From: Blasia pusilla | Taxonomy: Eukaryota; Marchantiophyta; Marchantiopsida; Blasiales | Length of the DNA stretch: 64,000 nucleotides | NCBI GenBank assembly: GCA_050084515.1 | Contig: CM114272.1 | Location: 39,618,001 to 39,682,000, forward strand | Direction of reading: 5' to 3' | Part shown: positions 1 through 10,497 of the stretch, in pieces | How the letters are laid out: each line of letters starts with the position of its first letter | Numbering within the stretch: the first letter of the stretch is position 1 | Made by a program: the position numbers and the translations under genes | The notes under the pieces: model-generated | What the model was told of the DNA's origin: nothing | Seen by the model: only the letters and a program-made list of their open reading frames with translations | The model's database searches: none

Positions 1-658
1 GATGGGATACAGATTTTGCAGGGAGACATCCTTAGCGTCTTTCTCACCATACTTGCTACTTTACGGCGGAGAGCCAGATTTATCTACGGCCATTTGTCGA
101 GATGTTGGTGAGGTGTTGAACCTTGATGACCTTGATGTATGGGTGTGAGTATGTTCTCAGAGGGCTGAGTTGTTTTGGAGAGTGATGCCCATGGCGTTTG
201 AGAACTTGGCGATTGCGCAACATTGGGATATGTTGAGGTATGCAACTATTTAGAGGGGTGGTTATCGACCTACTATCCGGAGGTTTCATTAGGGCGACTA
301 TATCTACTTGCAGCAGACGGCACCCACGACGTTGGATGTGACTGCAGGGCGCATTATCTTGAGAGTGCGTGAGATTTTTCTATTTGACATTCTCTTATTG
401 GAGGGACACGATGGTATGGTTTGGAAGGATCATGTGCGTCACTATGCGTCATGTCACCTTCCAAACATTGAAGGTATAGTTGATCCAAGCTTATTAGTAG
501 TTCTTGCAGGCTTGCGATGTATGTTGTGTGGTTTTGCCCGGGGTGCAGCCACTATGGTAGTATGTGATGGATGTTCGAGAGGGTGGCATATGGCATGTCT
601 GACGCCACCTCTCACTAGGGTTCCTCAAGGACGATGGATATGTCCTAGATGTACATAG
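1..658 (+). pseudogene. Ty3/gypsy polyprotein 3' end: integrase C-terminus plus PHD finger
   Basis: Reading across frames gives the end of an integrase domain (a segment like SPYLLLYGGEP, then QRAELFWRVMP and ENLAIAQHWD) followed by a linker and a C-terminal PHD finger that ends in a stop at 656-658. The clean ORF is 308-658. The finger spans about 514-655 and has the C4HC3 pattern: CMLC, CDGC, WHMAC and a terminal CPRC. PHD fingers read histone tails, and at the end of an integrase they could guide insertion into chosen chromatin (inference). In-frame stops at about 148 and 252 and frame changes show that it is dead. The 5' part lies outside the window. The same family recurs at 7.5-10.4 and 18.3-19.4 kb. 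Confidence 0.75.
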
Positions 659-962
659 AGTAGGTAGTTCTAGATTCCGACTTGTGTCTGTGATATGGAT
701 GACAAGAAGACGACTAACGATGGGGGCACATGAGCACCCGGCCTTTTTGCTCTTCGCGTTCGAGAGATGTATATCATGGGAGGTAGACATACATGGCAAT
801 CTGGAGCTAGAGGGACCTAACCACCACCTAGGAAGGCAATTGGAGATATTTTGGTACTTCTTGTCTCATTGTTTGGATGCCATGAGTTAGCATGGGATGG
901 TGCGTGTTTGTGTGTATGTTCGGTGACAACGATGTATGTTGTGTAGCGATGTGTATGTGCAC
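659..962 (+). other. Non-coding 3' tail of the PHD-gypsy element
   Basis: No convincing ORF. Two short pieces of this tail, one just after the PHD stop (about 648-680) and one near 838-870, recur at 23,575-23,650, so this is element-derived 3' untranslated or LTR sequence rather than host intergenic DNA. Confidence 0.5.
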
Positions 963-1824
963 GACAACTATCACGACTTTTAGGATAGATTGGTGAGATC
1001 TAGTAGGGTGCCTTTAGAGATACTCGAGGAAAACCTCACGAGGTCAAGGATGACCTGATGAGGCCATGGGTAACTTGAGAGAGCAAGTTTTTCCTTCGTC
1101 TCGGCTCATTTGGAGCCATATTGAGAAACTAACTATTTTGAGTAAGTTTCCATTTGGAATATAGTTGACTTTCCACTTAGGAAAGTGGCCCTGGACCCGT
1201 TATAATAGGTCAAGACCCAAAGAGGTGACCTACGAGCATAGGTTACTAAGGAGAGAGCTTGGGAGAGGGAAGGGGGTATACCTCCAAGAGAGAGAGCTTG
1301 AGAGCTCATTCTCTCTTTGTTGAACCTTTTGGCGGAGCTATGGTCCTCTTTGCCTTTTGTGTGGAATCCAAACCTCTCATTAGGATAGTGGGTTTGGTTT
1401 TACATGAGAGAGAGTGCACACCATGGAGAGCTTGGTGTGAGATGTTGAGAGAGATTTCATTGATTTTACAAAGAGAGAATAAGCTCTCAAGCTCTCTCAT
1501 TTAGAGGTATACCCCCTTTCCTCTCCCAAGCTCTCTCCTCGGTAACCTATGCTCGTAGGTCACCTCCTTGGCTCTTGAACTGCTGTAGTTGGTCAATGGC
1601 CACTTCCCAAAGTGGAAAGTCAACTATATTCCAAATGGAAACTTAACAAAAATAGAAGATTTCTTTATATGGCTCCAATGAGCCAAGACAAAGGAAAAAC
1701 CTGCTCTCTCAAGTTACTCGTGGCCTTAACAGGTCATCCTCAACCTATTGAGCTTGTTCTCTAATATCTTTCAAGGCGCTCTACTAGATCTCCTCGATCT
1801 ATCATAAAAGACGTGACAACTATC
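963..1824. mobile_element. Fold-back (long-TIR) element with 10-bp target duplication
   Basis: The direct repeat GACAACTATC occurs at 963-972 and 1815-1824. Between them, 973-1814 (842 bp) is almost wholly a long imperfect inverted repeat: the left arm, about 973-1322, pairs with the right arm, about 1470-1814. Matching blocks include GAGATCTAGTAG near both ends, CCAAATGGAAA with its complement, CCTATGCTCGTAGGTCACC with its complement, and a block around GGGGGTATACCTC. There is no transposase. A 9-11 bp target duplication with long TIRs is typical of non-autonomous Mutator-like (MULE) elements. The duplication could be read as 12 bp because AC follows both copies. The direct repeat and the arms are seen; the superfamily is inferred. 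Confidence 0.75.
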
Positions 1825-1831
1825 ACCTTGA

Positions 1832-2236
1832 TTAATCTACAAACCTTAGGTACTTGTCGGTGGCTTCAAGTTGAGTATACCCTAAGGCATGAGCAGTTTG
1901 TTTGGTCATTATCTTGACACCGCTCCCCAAGTCTATGGGGAATTTTCTAATAGTGTGCCCATTGATTTCCACTTCCATCTTAAGCGCTCCCGAATCCTCC
2001 ACTTCTATACGAAAGAGGTCAACCACACGCAAATTTTTCCCTAGTTGCTTCTTGGCTCGCTTTCTGCCCATCTTCCATTGTTGCAGACTTCTTCCATAAA
2101 CCGGATTATCCATCAAGAGTTGGAATAAAGAGATATTTGCAAGAATACTCGCCAAATCCTTAAGCAAGTTGTAAGCCTCGAAGATGAAAAGCAAGGTTAT
2201 AATTGGAACTACATGGGATTTTTCTTGCTTATTCAC
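1832..2236 (-). pseudogene. Gypsy family A/B protease fragment
   Basis: A 134-aa minus-strand ORF matching the protease region of the two longer copies at 27.5 and 48.2 kb: it shares LLMDNPVYG, QQWKMG, VVDLFRIEVED and the segment around DLGSGVKIM. That segment occupies the aspartic-protease active site (normally D-S/T-G); here it reads D-L-G, so activity is unlikely. It is cut off at the left by sequence joining the fold-back element and has no reverse transcriptase next to it, so it is a remnant. Confidence 0.75.
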
Positions 2237-3616
2237 TAGATGCGTAGACCTTCATCACAAAACTCAAGGTGAATTAAATATACACCAAATCCGTATTGAA
2301 AATTTTAAAATGTCATTTAAATAAAAAAATTATAACCTTTTAAAATATTGAATGAGTATTGAGGATAACGATAACAAATTCAAGTATCCAATAGATTTTG
2401 TTTCCCATTTATCTCCATCAATGCTACTACAATGCTTATTTAGCACTATAAATAACTATACCTTCTATATTGAAAAAATAAAATTTTCTATGAATTTGAA
2501 GATGCTGATTTAGTAAAAATATATTATATTTTTCATGCTGATTGTATTTTTTGTTTTATTTATTTATTTCTGTAAAAGTAACACATCATTTTTTGTATAG
2601 TGGAATTGAAATTACAATGGGAAATTCATGATTTTTCTTACCTATTAAATGTTATTTTCCAAAATTTCACATACAACTATAATAGTTTTTCGACATATTT
2701 TTGTGTGACTTCGATTAAAAAAATTAGGAGGAGGGTGATATTATCACTAATTCTTAATCTTAATTATTCTATGACATGAAAATTTAATACACCATATTTC
2801 AAGTGAATAACTTGTGGTAAGCTAGAGAGGTGGGTAATATAGATAACTTGAAGCTTTGATATTCTTCCTCCCGAACGCATGTCCATGGTGATATTTTGAG
2901 TTGGGTGCTTTGAGATCCATAATTGGAATGCTTTTTTAACATTTTATTCTACTACACTAGTGGTGAAACTATTTGAAGATTTATGTTCTATTGCAAATCC
3001 AAAAATCAAAAAATGAACTACAAAATATACATGTCAAATTTGCAAATCTAAAGGTGATTTTTAAAATTTCATAAATGCAGAGAAACATAGGTTACAAATT
3101 AATCATGGTTGGGTTGCCTAGTCAATCCTTAACTCTAAAATCACCTTTTAGGGTAGGAAATCTTCCCCAAGGTTCCAAGGCCCTTTGGATCTTCCAAACA
3201 GAAAATGTTCGTTTCATGAAGCCTCCATTCTAGTATGAGTGAATGCACATTTATAACTCTTCATACATTAGCAATGGAAGCAAAATTTGGAGAATAGTTG
3301 TCTCTGGATGTTGGATTGTTCATGGAATAGTGATTTATCTTGATGCTTAGTGGAGCAATATTTCGATATATATATCCAATGATAGGATGCTTGTACAGGG
3401 ATAGGATTGGTTGCTTATATGATCCTCCTAGAGTAATCGATAACTTCATACCCCAATTTGAAGTTTTTTCTCTCTATGTAGGGGCAGACTAGGTTCAAAT
3501 GCACAATCCTAAGTAGAATTTTGCGACTCTTGAAAAACAAATTCATTTTCTCATTGATCATCCACTAGACCTAGGCCCTTGGACATACCTATTGACACCT
3601 TGCAATAACCTTGGAG
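2237..3616. other. AT-rich stretch without recognisable gene
   Basis: Strongly AT-rich from about 2,270 to 3,100, with only short ORFs. From about 3,110 to 3,600 composition is more balanced and a 62-aa minus ORF (3,261-3,449) is present but not recognisable. It may be worn sequence of the neighbouring minus-strand element. Confidence 0.5.
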
Positions 3617-5874
3617 CTAAAGATCATGATCAACTTCCTCCTCCAAAAAGCACCAAGATCCTATCTGTTCACCTTCAACGTCATCAGAAAGCTTCTTATG
3701 CTCGCTTGGAAAATTTTCAAAGATATCTTTCTCACTCTTCTGAGATTGTTTGAGTTGGAGAAGAAAGGTATGTATCTTCTCCTTCCTAGTAAGCACCTCT
3801 TGCTCTGCCATGGTTAAATTACATTGCAGTTGGTGGTTCAAGTCCTCACAAGACCACTCCTTTACTTGATGCTCTTCAACCTACTACAACATGAAGGAGC
3901 TCAATTTCTTTGGTGCATGATATAGCTCTGACTTCACACCTACTCCTCCATCAACTGGAATTGTTGCCTTGCTCTTCCACTCCTCTACCACAGCCCCCAG
4001 ATGAGCAATCAAAGAACATGATTCTACAACATTTTTCCTTTCATTTATTAGGTCTTGCTCCACTCCAATAGGGACTTGCATGTGCTCCCTCACTTGGAGT
4101 TGTGCTTCTTTCATTTTAGTCATTGCTTCATTCATTTGAAATACCATATGGTGATGCTCTAATCTTCACCTATATCTTTCACACCTTCAACTTAGTGACC
4201 TAACCTCCACCTCTGTAGGTGCAGCCTTGCCCATCCAATTAAAAAAAATTCCACTTTCATATTGGTGGAGAGAGCAGAAAATTTTTGCCTTCTCTTTTAC
4301 ATCTTTCCTTGAATTTTACAAGATTTCATTCAACTCCAAGATATGTTCTTGATTTGCTTTAGATTTCATTTGGACCATCTCCAAGTACTTTTTCAAAGTG
4401 TTTCCCTCCTTGCACAAAACAACCTCTTGCATTATGAGATATGCTAGCTCTATTTGCAAAGTAGCAACTTATGATAAACACTGGGAGATTTCAACTATTG
4501 CTTTCTCCAAAGACTCCTGCAAGCTTTCAACAAAACAATCCTTCTCAATGCACCTCTTTTATGCTTCCTCAAGAGCAGTTTGGAACACTAGTTTCTCTTG
4601 TATGGCAATTGCTGATTTCTCCTTCTATTCATTCAACTGCACTTGTAGATCCCCCACTGCAGTAAGATATTGCAAGGCCATCTCTATTTTCTCCTTCAAC
4701 TGCAACTGCGCATCCTCTAAGCGCTCTTGCAATTGTTGTGCTTTCCGATAGCCTTCCAAAACCCTCTCACAAGTGGCTTGAAGATCTTCCATGAATGATC
4801 CTCCTTCCAAATTTTGCTCTTTCTTTCCATTCTTCCACCTCAACTTCCAATACATCATAGAGGCATACGCTGAGATTGTCTATGATATTTCAATCAAGTC
4901 ACACTATGGCCATCTTAAGGCTTCTTGAATTTTGGTAGTTTCCATTTGACTCTCTTGGATGGTTCATTCAATTGTAGACAATTTCTCTTATGAAAGTTCT
5001 ACATCAAGTTTTTCATCTCATCCACACGACACCTTCAATCATCTCTCGAGCCTCACTTAGATAAAGGTCTACAAGTTGATTGCGAGCCTCATGATGTTGT
5101 ACAGTTTCGGAAGAAGCCTGTAATTCCTCAAAGAGCTTTGCTGCTAGAGATTGCTTCTTCTTCCTTTGGTGCAATTGCATTCAACTGTTCTACATAAGCT
5201 TTCAGGTTCTCAATTTCTTCTTATCTCAATACATTCGTCAAAGAGGGAGAGTTCACTTAACTAGTAAGTTTCCTTACTTCAAATGCTAGTTGCTCGTTGG
5301 AAACTTGTAGATCAATTGTCCAGGCTTGAATCCGTGTGAAAATCTCCTCCAAATTTATCTTCCTCTCATCTTGATATTGAAGGTACTCCTTCACGAGTCT
5401 TAATTTCTGTTCTCACTGTTCTCTATAAGAATGCACGAGTATAACGTTTAGCACAAAATTGTACTCATGCAAATTTTTTCTCTCCCTCTTACCTAGATCT
5501 TTGGACTATTTCACGACTCTCACGTAGCTTGTCTAATATTTAATGTAAATAGCACATGAAAAACCAGAAATAAAAACAACTTTCTCTTCAAGTCATTCAA
5601 GTTGCCGTCTATATGGGGGAAAGCAATTGTTCTAAGCATGAGGCGTAAGAGCTCATGCTTCAGTCATCTTTCCAAAAGTATTAATTTTATGTCGTCTTGG
5701 AACTAATTGGTGTATGATTCTGCACAATTGCATACAATCTTCTAAGAAAAATTGATCTCGTCTTGTAGTTGAGGTGCATCGGCCCATATTCTGCCAAATG
5801 GAATCAACTTGTAGGTGTTCCAGAGTCCAAATTCTATCAATTGATTGGCAAATCACATCAAGGAAGAAAAACAA
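3617..5874 (-). pseudogene. Coiled-coil ORF3 remnant of a gypsy element
   Basis: Several minus-strand ORF pieces (5,653-5,874; 4,625-4,858; 3,884-4,147; 3,617-3,841), separated by stops, read as one long charged protein rich in Glu, Lys, Gln and Leu with heptad-like spacing, for example a piece with LQERLEDAQLQLKEKIE. No catalytic motif is seen. Copy B of the gypsy family carries a comparable coiled-coil segment after its pol (53.2-53.75 kb), and here the piece lies near a minus-strand protease of that family. The most likely reading is the extra 3' ORF of the element. Similarity rests on composition and position, not on an alignment. Confidence 0.45.
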
Positions 5875-5879
5875 GCCTT

Positions 5880-6880
5880 AAAAATAGGGAAATGAATTAG
5901 TTTTGTAGGAACAAACCGAGAAAAGGTGCACACTAAATAATGCACAAGATATCTGGTAGAAGTCAATAGTCTTTCACTACTAAATCAGTTGATGAGAGAA
6001 AGCTCTTTCCAAGACCTCCTCAATCTAGTTGATTAAAAAAGAAACTCTTCTAAAATCTAGACACTTCACATGGCCACTTGTCTTACCACCCATTCCAGTC
6101 TTTGCAGATACATCCCAAAAGCACTTGGATAGACAAGACTACACCAGAGCAAAGTTAGCATCAAGTTTTGAATCAGGGAAATTTTCCAAGAGTGAAACTC
6201 CACCGTTATAAACCGAGGCAAAGGGACAACACAAGAAAATAAATAACAAAAAAAAATGAAAATATATGAGGCAGACTATGTTACAAGCCATCTTTGGCAT
6301 CACATGTTCTAGCCATAGAACACTCGAGGTTTGGTCAAGCACTACTAGGTTGCATACATGCTTATGAAGAAAGGCAACTTCATCTTCATCTTGTGCACAT
6401 CATTATTTTCAAACTACAAATTTGAGAATAAAAAAATTCACCCACAAACACGCCAATAATTGAATCCATTTTTTTATTTAATACAAGATGGTTTTAAATT
6501 TTTTTTCCAAATAGCAACTTTTGTAACTATTAGATTTTCTCAAGACTTTTTATGGTCCAATAAACTATCATATTGGATTATATGAATGATAAAACTATTA
6601 TCATATAGTGTCTAATATTTTAAAAAATAATTATTTATTATTATTTATATGGATTTTAGGCTTCTCAAAGGCTTGAAAATAAAAGAATATGAATATAGTA
6701 ATTATTTTTGAAAAAAAGCCATAAATATGATTTTTAAAAAGTAAAAATATGGAAAAAATTTTTATATATTCTTACATCTATTGAAATTTTTTGCATGTGT
6801 ACATACAATAATGTGTGGGATAATGGCAGAAAATTCCACTATGGGCCTAATGATGCAAGTTACATCCATCATCTTGGCGA
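5880..6880. other. Gene-free stretch, AT-rich at right
   Basis: No supported coding sequence. From about 6,420 to 6,790 the DNA is extremely AT-rich with homopolymer runs. Short ORFs at 6,029-6,342 show no recognisable motif. Confidence 0.5.
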
Positions 6881-6884
6881 ACCA

Positions 6885-7255
6885 AGATGATGGATGTAAA
6901 ATGGGACGCACGGATGGACGAACGGAGACAAAGTTCATAAATAGATGGGGGATGGAATGCATGGATGGATGGGATTAATGGATGGAGCAAAGTTGATGGA
7001 GGGATTTTTTAGGAAGTAGAATGGATGGATGGAGTTGACAGAAGGGATTAAAAGATGGAGTGTGTTGGAGAAGGAGTTGATGGATAGATAGAAGGTAGGA
7101 TGCATGGACGGATGAAGTGAATTGATGGAGTAAGAATGGACAAATGGAATTGATGGACGGATGGAAGATGGAAGGTGGGAGGGATCCGGACAGAGGGTGC
7201 GGCACATGGACGGAAATAATGGATAGACGGATGAAGGATGGGGCATATGGTTGGA
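6885..7255 (+). repeat. GGATGGA-type degenerate tandem repeat
   Basis: The plus strand is a purine-biased array of short GGATGGA, GATGGAT and GACGGATG units with interruptions. The long minus-strand ORFs here (with PSINSIHP-like peptides) are only the repeat translated and are not genes. Confidence 0.8.
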
Positions 7256-7480
7256 TGAAAGTTTTTGTAATTTTGTCCTTGTGATCAAATCACTTGCCAC
7301 GTCATCTACATGACATGGCAGTCATATTAATATGACCCATATTTTCATATCATGTCAACAAACCATGCTAATCCTTCAAATTATGTGGAAGATATGACTT
7401 GCCTTTTGTGTCTATACAAGTAACTAGTCATTTCTAGTCATTCATGGTGATATATGACTTATATAAGTCATAAAACCAAG
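7256..7480. other. Spacer between repeat and PHD/DNMT gypsy element
   Basis: No ORF of note. It contains short AT-rich near-repeats around CATGACAT/CATATTAATATGA and leads into the worn gypsy polyprotein. Confidence 0.4.
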
Positions 7481-7724
7481 GATTACAACTTTGGGAGGTA
7501 CGCTTGTTGAGGTTTTCCGGTTGGATGCTACCCTATATGAGCGAGGAGTTGGTGTTACTGTCTCACATTCAGAGGTGGTAAGAGAAGAGGTGGTGGATAT
7601 GCCCTTGGAGCCTATACTCCGACCATCCACCTCAGATTTATGTAAGGTTGCGGTTGCTAGGATGGTGTAGATGCCCGCTAGCTAGACTTGCGATAGAATA
7701 TGCCATAGTTTCTCTAGATGTTGT

Positions 7725-8092
7725 TTGCTGGATACCCGAGGAGAGGTTTTCCATTTGGCGAGTCTAAGAGATAGAGCATTTTTTCTACAGTGCGTCTTGT
7801 TAGATTCAGGATCGCAACCCCTGATGTTGGGGAAAGGCCACGTTTACAGGAGTGGGCTTGATGAAGGGCGATATGGAGCATTGCGCGCCCATTCAAGATA
7901 CAAACGCCCTTGGGTAGAGCAAGAACAACGCAGTTCATTACTTGCTATGAGGTCGTGGTGAGGATTCAACTGGGATATCCGTCACATAAGTCTGTGGAAC
8001 GAGCCAAGGCGATAATGACTAATGACGAGTCCTATGATATCTTGGTTGGAGGAGCATTTTTGTACTCAATGGGTTTTTCCTTGGATTATTAG
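7725..8092 (+). pseudogene. Aspartic protease domain of the PHD/DNMT gypsy element
   Basis: The active-site segment reads LLDSGSQPLML (7,796-7,828), the D-S-G of retropepsins. It is followed, after frame changes, by a segment with YDILVGGAFLYSMGFSLDY (about 8,032-8,090), the usual second half of the domain. It would release the polyprotein products during particle maturation. It is broken into three frames and cannot make an active enzyme. Confidence 0.7.
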
Positions 8093-8477
8093 GAGGAGTC
8101 AGTATCCTATAGACCAGGATGAAAATCAGGTGATGGGCAACTTTTCTCATTGCCTGTTTGATTCACGGGTGTAGTGATCAAGCGATGGCTATGAGAGATA
8201 GTGACTTTAGCAATATTTAGTAGCATCATCATTTGGCCTGATGATCTGATTGAGGGGCATGTCCATGTAGGGGACATACATGTCCCTAAAACTTCTACGG
8301 AGAGGAGTATTATGGTAGCCACATCATTCCCTTAGCCGACCCTTGAGGTTGCCTGAATCTATTTTGTAGATAAAAAAGTAGAGATGTCGCTGGGGCTTGA
8401 GTGAGGAGCTTTGACACTTGGCTAATGAGCACATGAAAATGGCATGGAGCGAGATGTTTGCACTAGAGTGAGATGGG

Positions 8478-9295
8478 TTGGAGGAACCCAAGGTAGCTAG
8501 GAGTGCTACGATGACACCCTTGGACATCACACCAATTGTGTGGCACATCCCACATGAGGGTATTTGGGTGTTGGATCTCTTTGGAGGGATCAACATTGGG
8601 TTGGCTCATGAGGATCTTACGCCACTTGCAAAAACATCACTCTCGTTCTCCAGGGTACATTCTAGAGAATGAGCCAATCTTGGGCAATTCACGGTCAAGA
8701 GTGGTGACGAGTGCACATGAAGTGTGTGCATGGATTGGCCTAGCCATATTTTGGGATGTGGCAAGTGTAGGTTCTCGTGCACATCGCCCATGTCTATAGT
8801 GGACCAACTTGGTGCCTAATAAGGTGTTGCGGGGAGTGCATGCAATAGTGGGGCGCCCTGGCCTCCCATTAATTTATTGGTAGATTCTATTATAGATCCT
8901 GACCGTCAATCAGAGGTTATGAGGCACAATGATTGACCTCCATTGACCATGGTCAAAAGGATTGCATACCATGAGTAGCCTTTCCCACATTTGTCAATCT
9001 TCCCGCTTCCTATGTATATAAGGAGTCCAATCCTTGCTTGGTTTGGGATGACCAAACACAACGGTTGGTGGAGCCTAACGTCGATGAGCAAAAGGAGGCG
9101 ATGGGATTTCCTACAAGAGTGATGGTAGTATCGTCACTGACAGAGTCATCACGACATCATGTCTTGGGTCAAGCAATGGACCTGAACTGCTTGATATGGA
9201 TTATTAGCTTAGGAGTAGCTAAGCAGTGTCAAATAAGGTTACGACAAGTCACAATTGTTGTATTGGTGAGCCCCATGCCTACGAAGACGATTTAG
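8478..9295 (+). pseudogene. C5 cytosine DNA-methyltransferase domain inside a gypsy polyprotein
   Basis: Motif I is seen as VLDLFGGINIGLA (from about 8,567), the AdoMet-binding loop of C5 methyltransferases. After a large deletion comes GYILENEP (about 8,653), matching motif VI (E-N-V), then DVASVGSRAHRP (about 8,755), which fits the region before the target-recognition domain. A second ORF, 9,038-9,295, holds MGFP and LGQAMDLNCLIWI, which fit motifs IX and X. The motif IV Pro-Cys pair, the catalytic centre, is absent because the stretch between motifs I and VI is missing. The family would methylate cytosines, perhaps in the element's own DNA; this copy is dead. It lies between protease and RT. 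Confidence 0.72.
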
Positions 9296-9469
9296 GCAGT
9301 GGCTTGGGGCGAGATCTGAGGAGATTGATACAACAGGGGTGATCGAGAGAGACATCCTTGGACCTCTTGAGATGTGTTGCAGGTATGCCGAGAGATGGCA
9401 GCCAAAGCATCAAGTGTGGTTCATGGTCCTACATATTGAGGAGATGAGCCAGATATGGCCCTAAGTTTA

Positions 9470-9941
9470 CAAGAGGAGATCGATACCGGATACATTAGTT
9501 CCTTAGGAGTCCTAGGAGCTGCTTTGTATTTAGTATGGATGATTTAGGTACGTTGAAGGGTCTTGGAATCCACATTGAGTTGTCCACTAACATGCCAATC
9601 TTCCAACGACCCTACAAGTATACTGATATGGAGAGGGCCCTTATTCACATTAGGAGCCGCACTTGGTTGGAGTAGGACTAGTAGAGATGTCGCAAGGAGA
9701 GTATACAAGAGGAGATCGATACCGGATACATCAGTTCCTTAGGAGTCCTAGGAGCTGCTTTGTATTTAGTATGTATGATTTAGGTGCGTTGAAGGGTCCA
9801 GGAATCCACATTCAGTTGTCCACTAACATGCCAATCTTTCAACGACCCTACAAGTATAATTATATGGAGATGGCCTTATTCACATTAGGAGCCAACACTT
9901 GGTTGGAGTAGGAATAGTAGAGATGTTGCAAGGAGAGTATG
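9470..9941 (+). repeat. 236-bp tandem duplication in the DNMT-RT linker
   Basis: The block beginning CAAGAGGAGATCGATACCGG at 9,470 is repeated at 9,706, a period of 236 bp, with few mismatches; both units run through the segment reading NMPIFQRPYKY that precedes the RT. This is a local duplication within the decayed element. Confidence 0.85.
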
Positions 9942-10419
9942 CATTTGCCATTGTGATGCCCACCAAGAAGGATATGCATGGCAACTAGACGTATATGCGG
10001 ATGTGTGGAGATATCGACCTATCTATCGGAAAATGAAGTTCAATAAGTATGCCTTGGCCATTCTTGAGGAGATCTTTGATGCTACTGGGCATGGAAAGGT
10101 CTTTAGTTGGTTGGATCCTTGAGTTGCATACCATCAACTACCTATCAGATTGGAGGACAGGCAGAAGACGAAATTTTGGGGCATCGATCCTCATGGGAAG
10201 GATTGTTTGTATTTAGGGCAGTTCTTACCTTTGGGCTAAAGAATGCCATGACAGAGTTTCAGAGGGTCATGGATAGGATCTAGGCCGGTCTAGATTATGC
10301 GAGATGTTACATTCATGAAATCATAGTCTATAGCACCACGGTTGAAGAGCATAAGCAACATCTGGAGGAGATTTTCCGACGATTGCTATGACATGGGATA
10401 AAGCTACATCCGGGCAAGT
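9900..10419 (+). pseudogene. Reverse transcriptase, N-terminal half (PHD/DNMT gypsy)
   Basis: The reading order includes VMPTKKD, CGD, a worn LD-x-x-x-x-YHQLP segment, KTKFWGIDPHGKDCLY, and AMTEFQRVMDRI followed by ARCYIHEIIVYS, where the Y-x-D-D active site has become Y-I-H-E. Several stops are present. The sequence ends at HPGK, where the minus-strand LTR element begins. Confidence 0.7.
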
Positions 10420-10496
10420 TGTAATGTACAAAGGAATGTAAAAAATGATCTTTCAGTTAATAATATGCAGTTTGTTCCCCAAGAAGATCATAGTTA
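10420..10496 (-). repeat. Truncated 3' LTR of the nested element
   Basis: Matches the outer end of the complete LTR at 16,982-17,060 (TGTAATGTACAAAGGAAT, then ...CCCCAAGAAGATCA). The match stops where integrase sequence starts, so about 1.2 kb of this LTR is missing. Confidence 0.75.
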
Positions 10497-10497
10497 T

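Larger units (their letters stand above)
7481..10419 (+). mobile_element. PHD/DNMT-type Ty3/gypsy polyprotein, left part (protease, C5 methyltransferase, RT)
   Basis: A decayed plus-strand polyprotein in the order aspartic protease, C5 DNA methyltransferase, reverse transcriptase. It stops abruptly at 10,419 in RT sequence reading HPGK and resumes at 18,285 with KFFYDQIESLGH, so the two parts were one element split by the insertion at 10,420-18,279. It belongs to the same family as the PHD-finger fragment at 1-658. DNMT-bearing retrotransposons are described in charophyte algae and dinoflagellates. Many stops and frame changes show that it is an old copy. Confidence 0.75.

Noticed and set aside
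6935-7300. 121-aa minus ORF rich in Pro, Ser, His and Ile
   Set aside because: It is the GGATGGA-type repeat translated in one frame; overlapping frames look alike.
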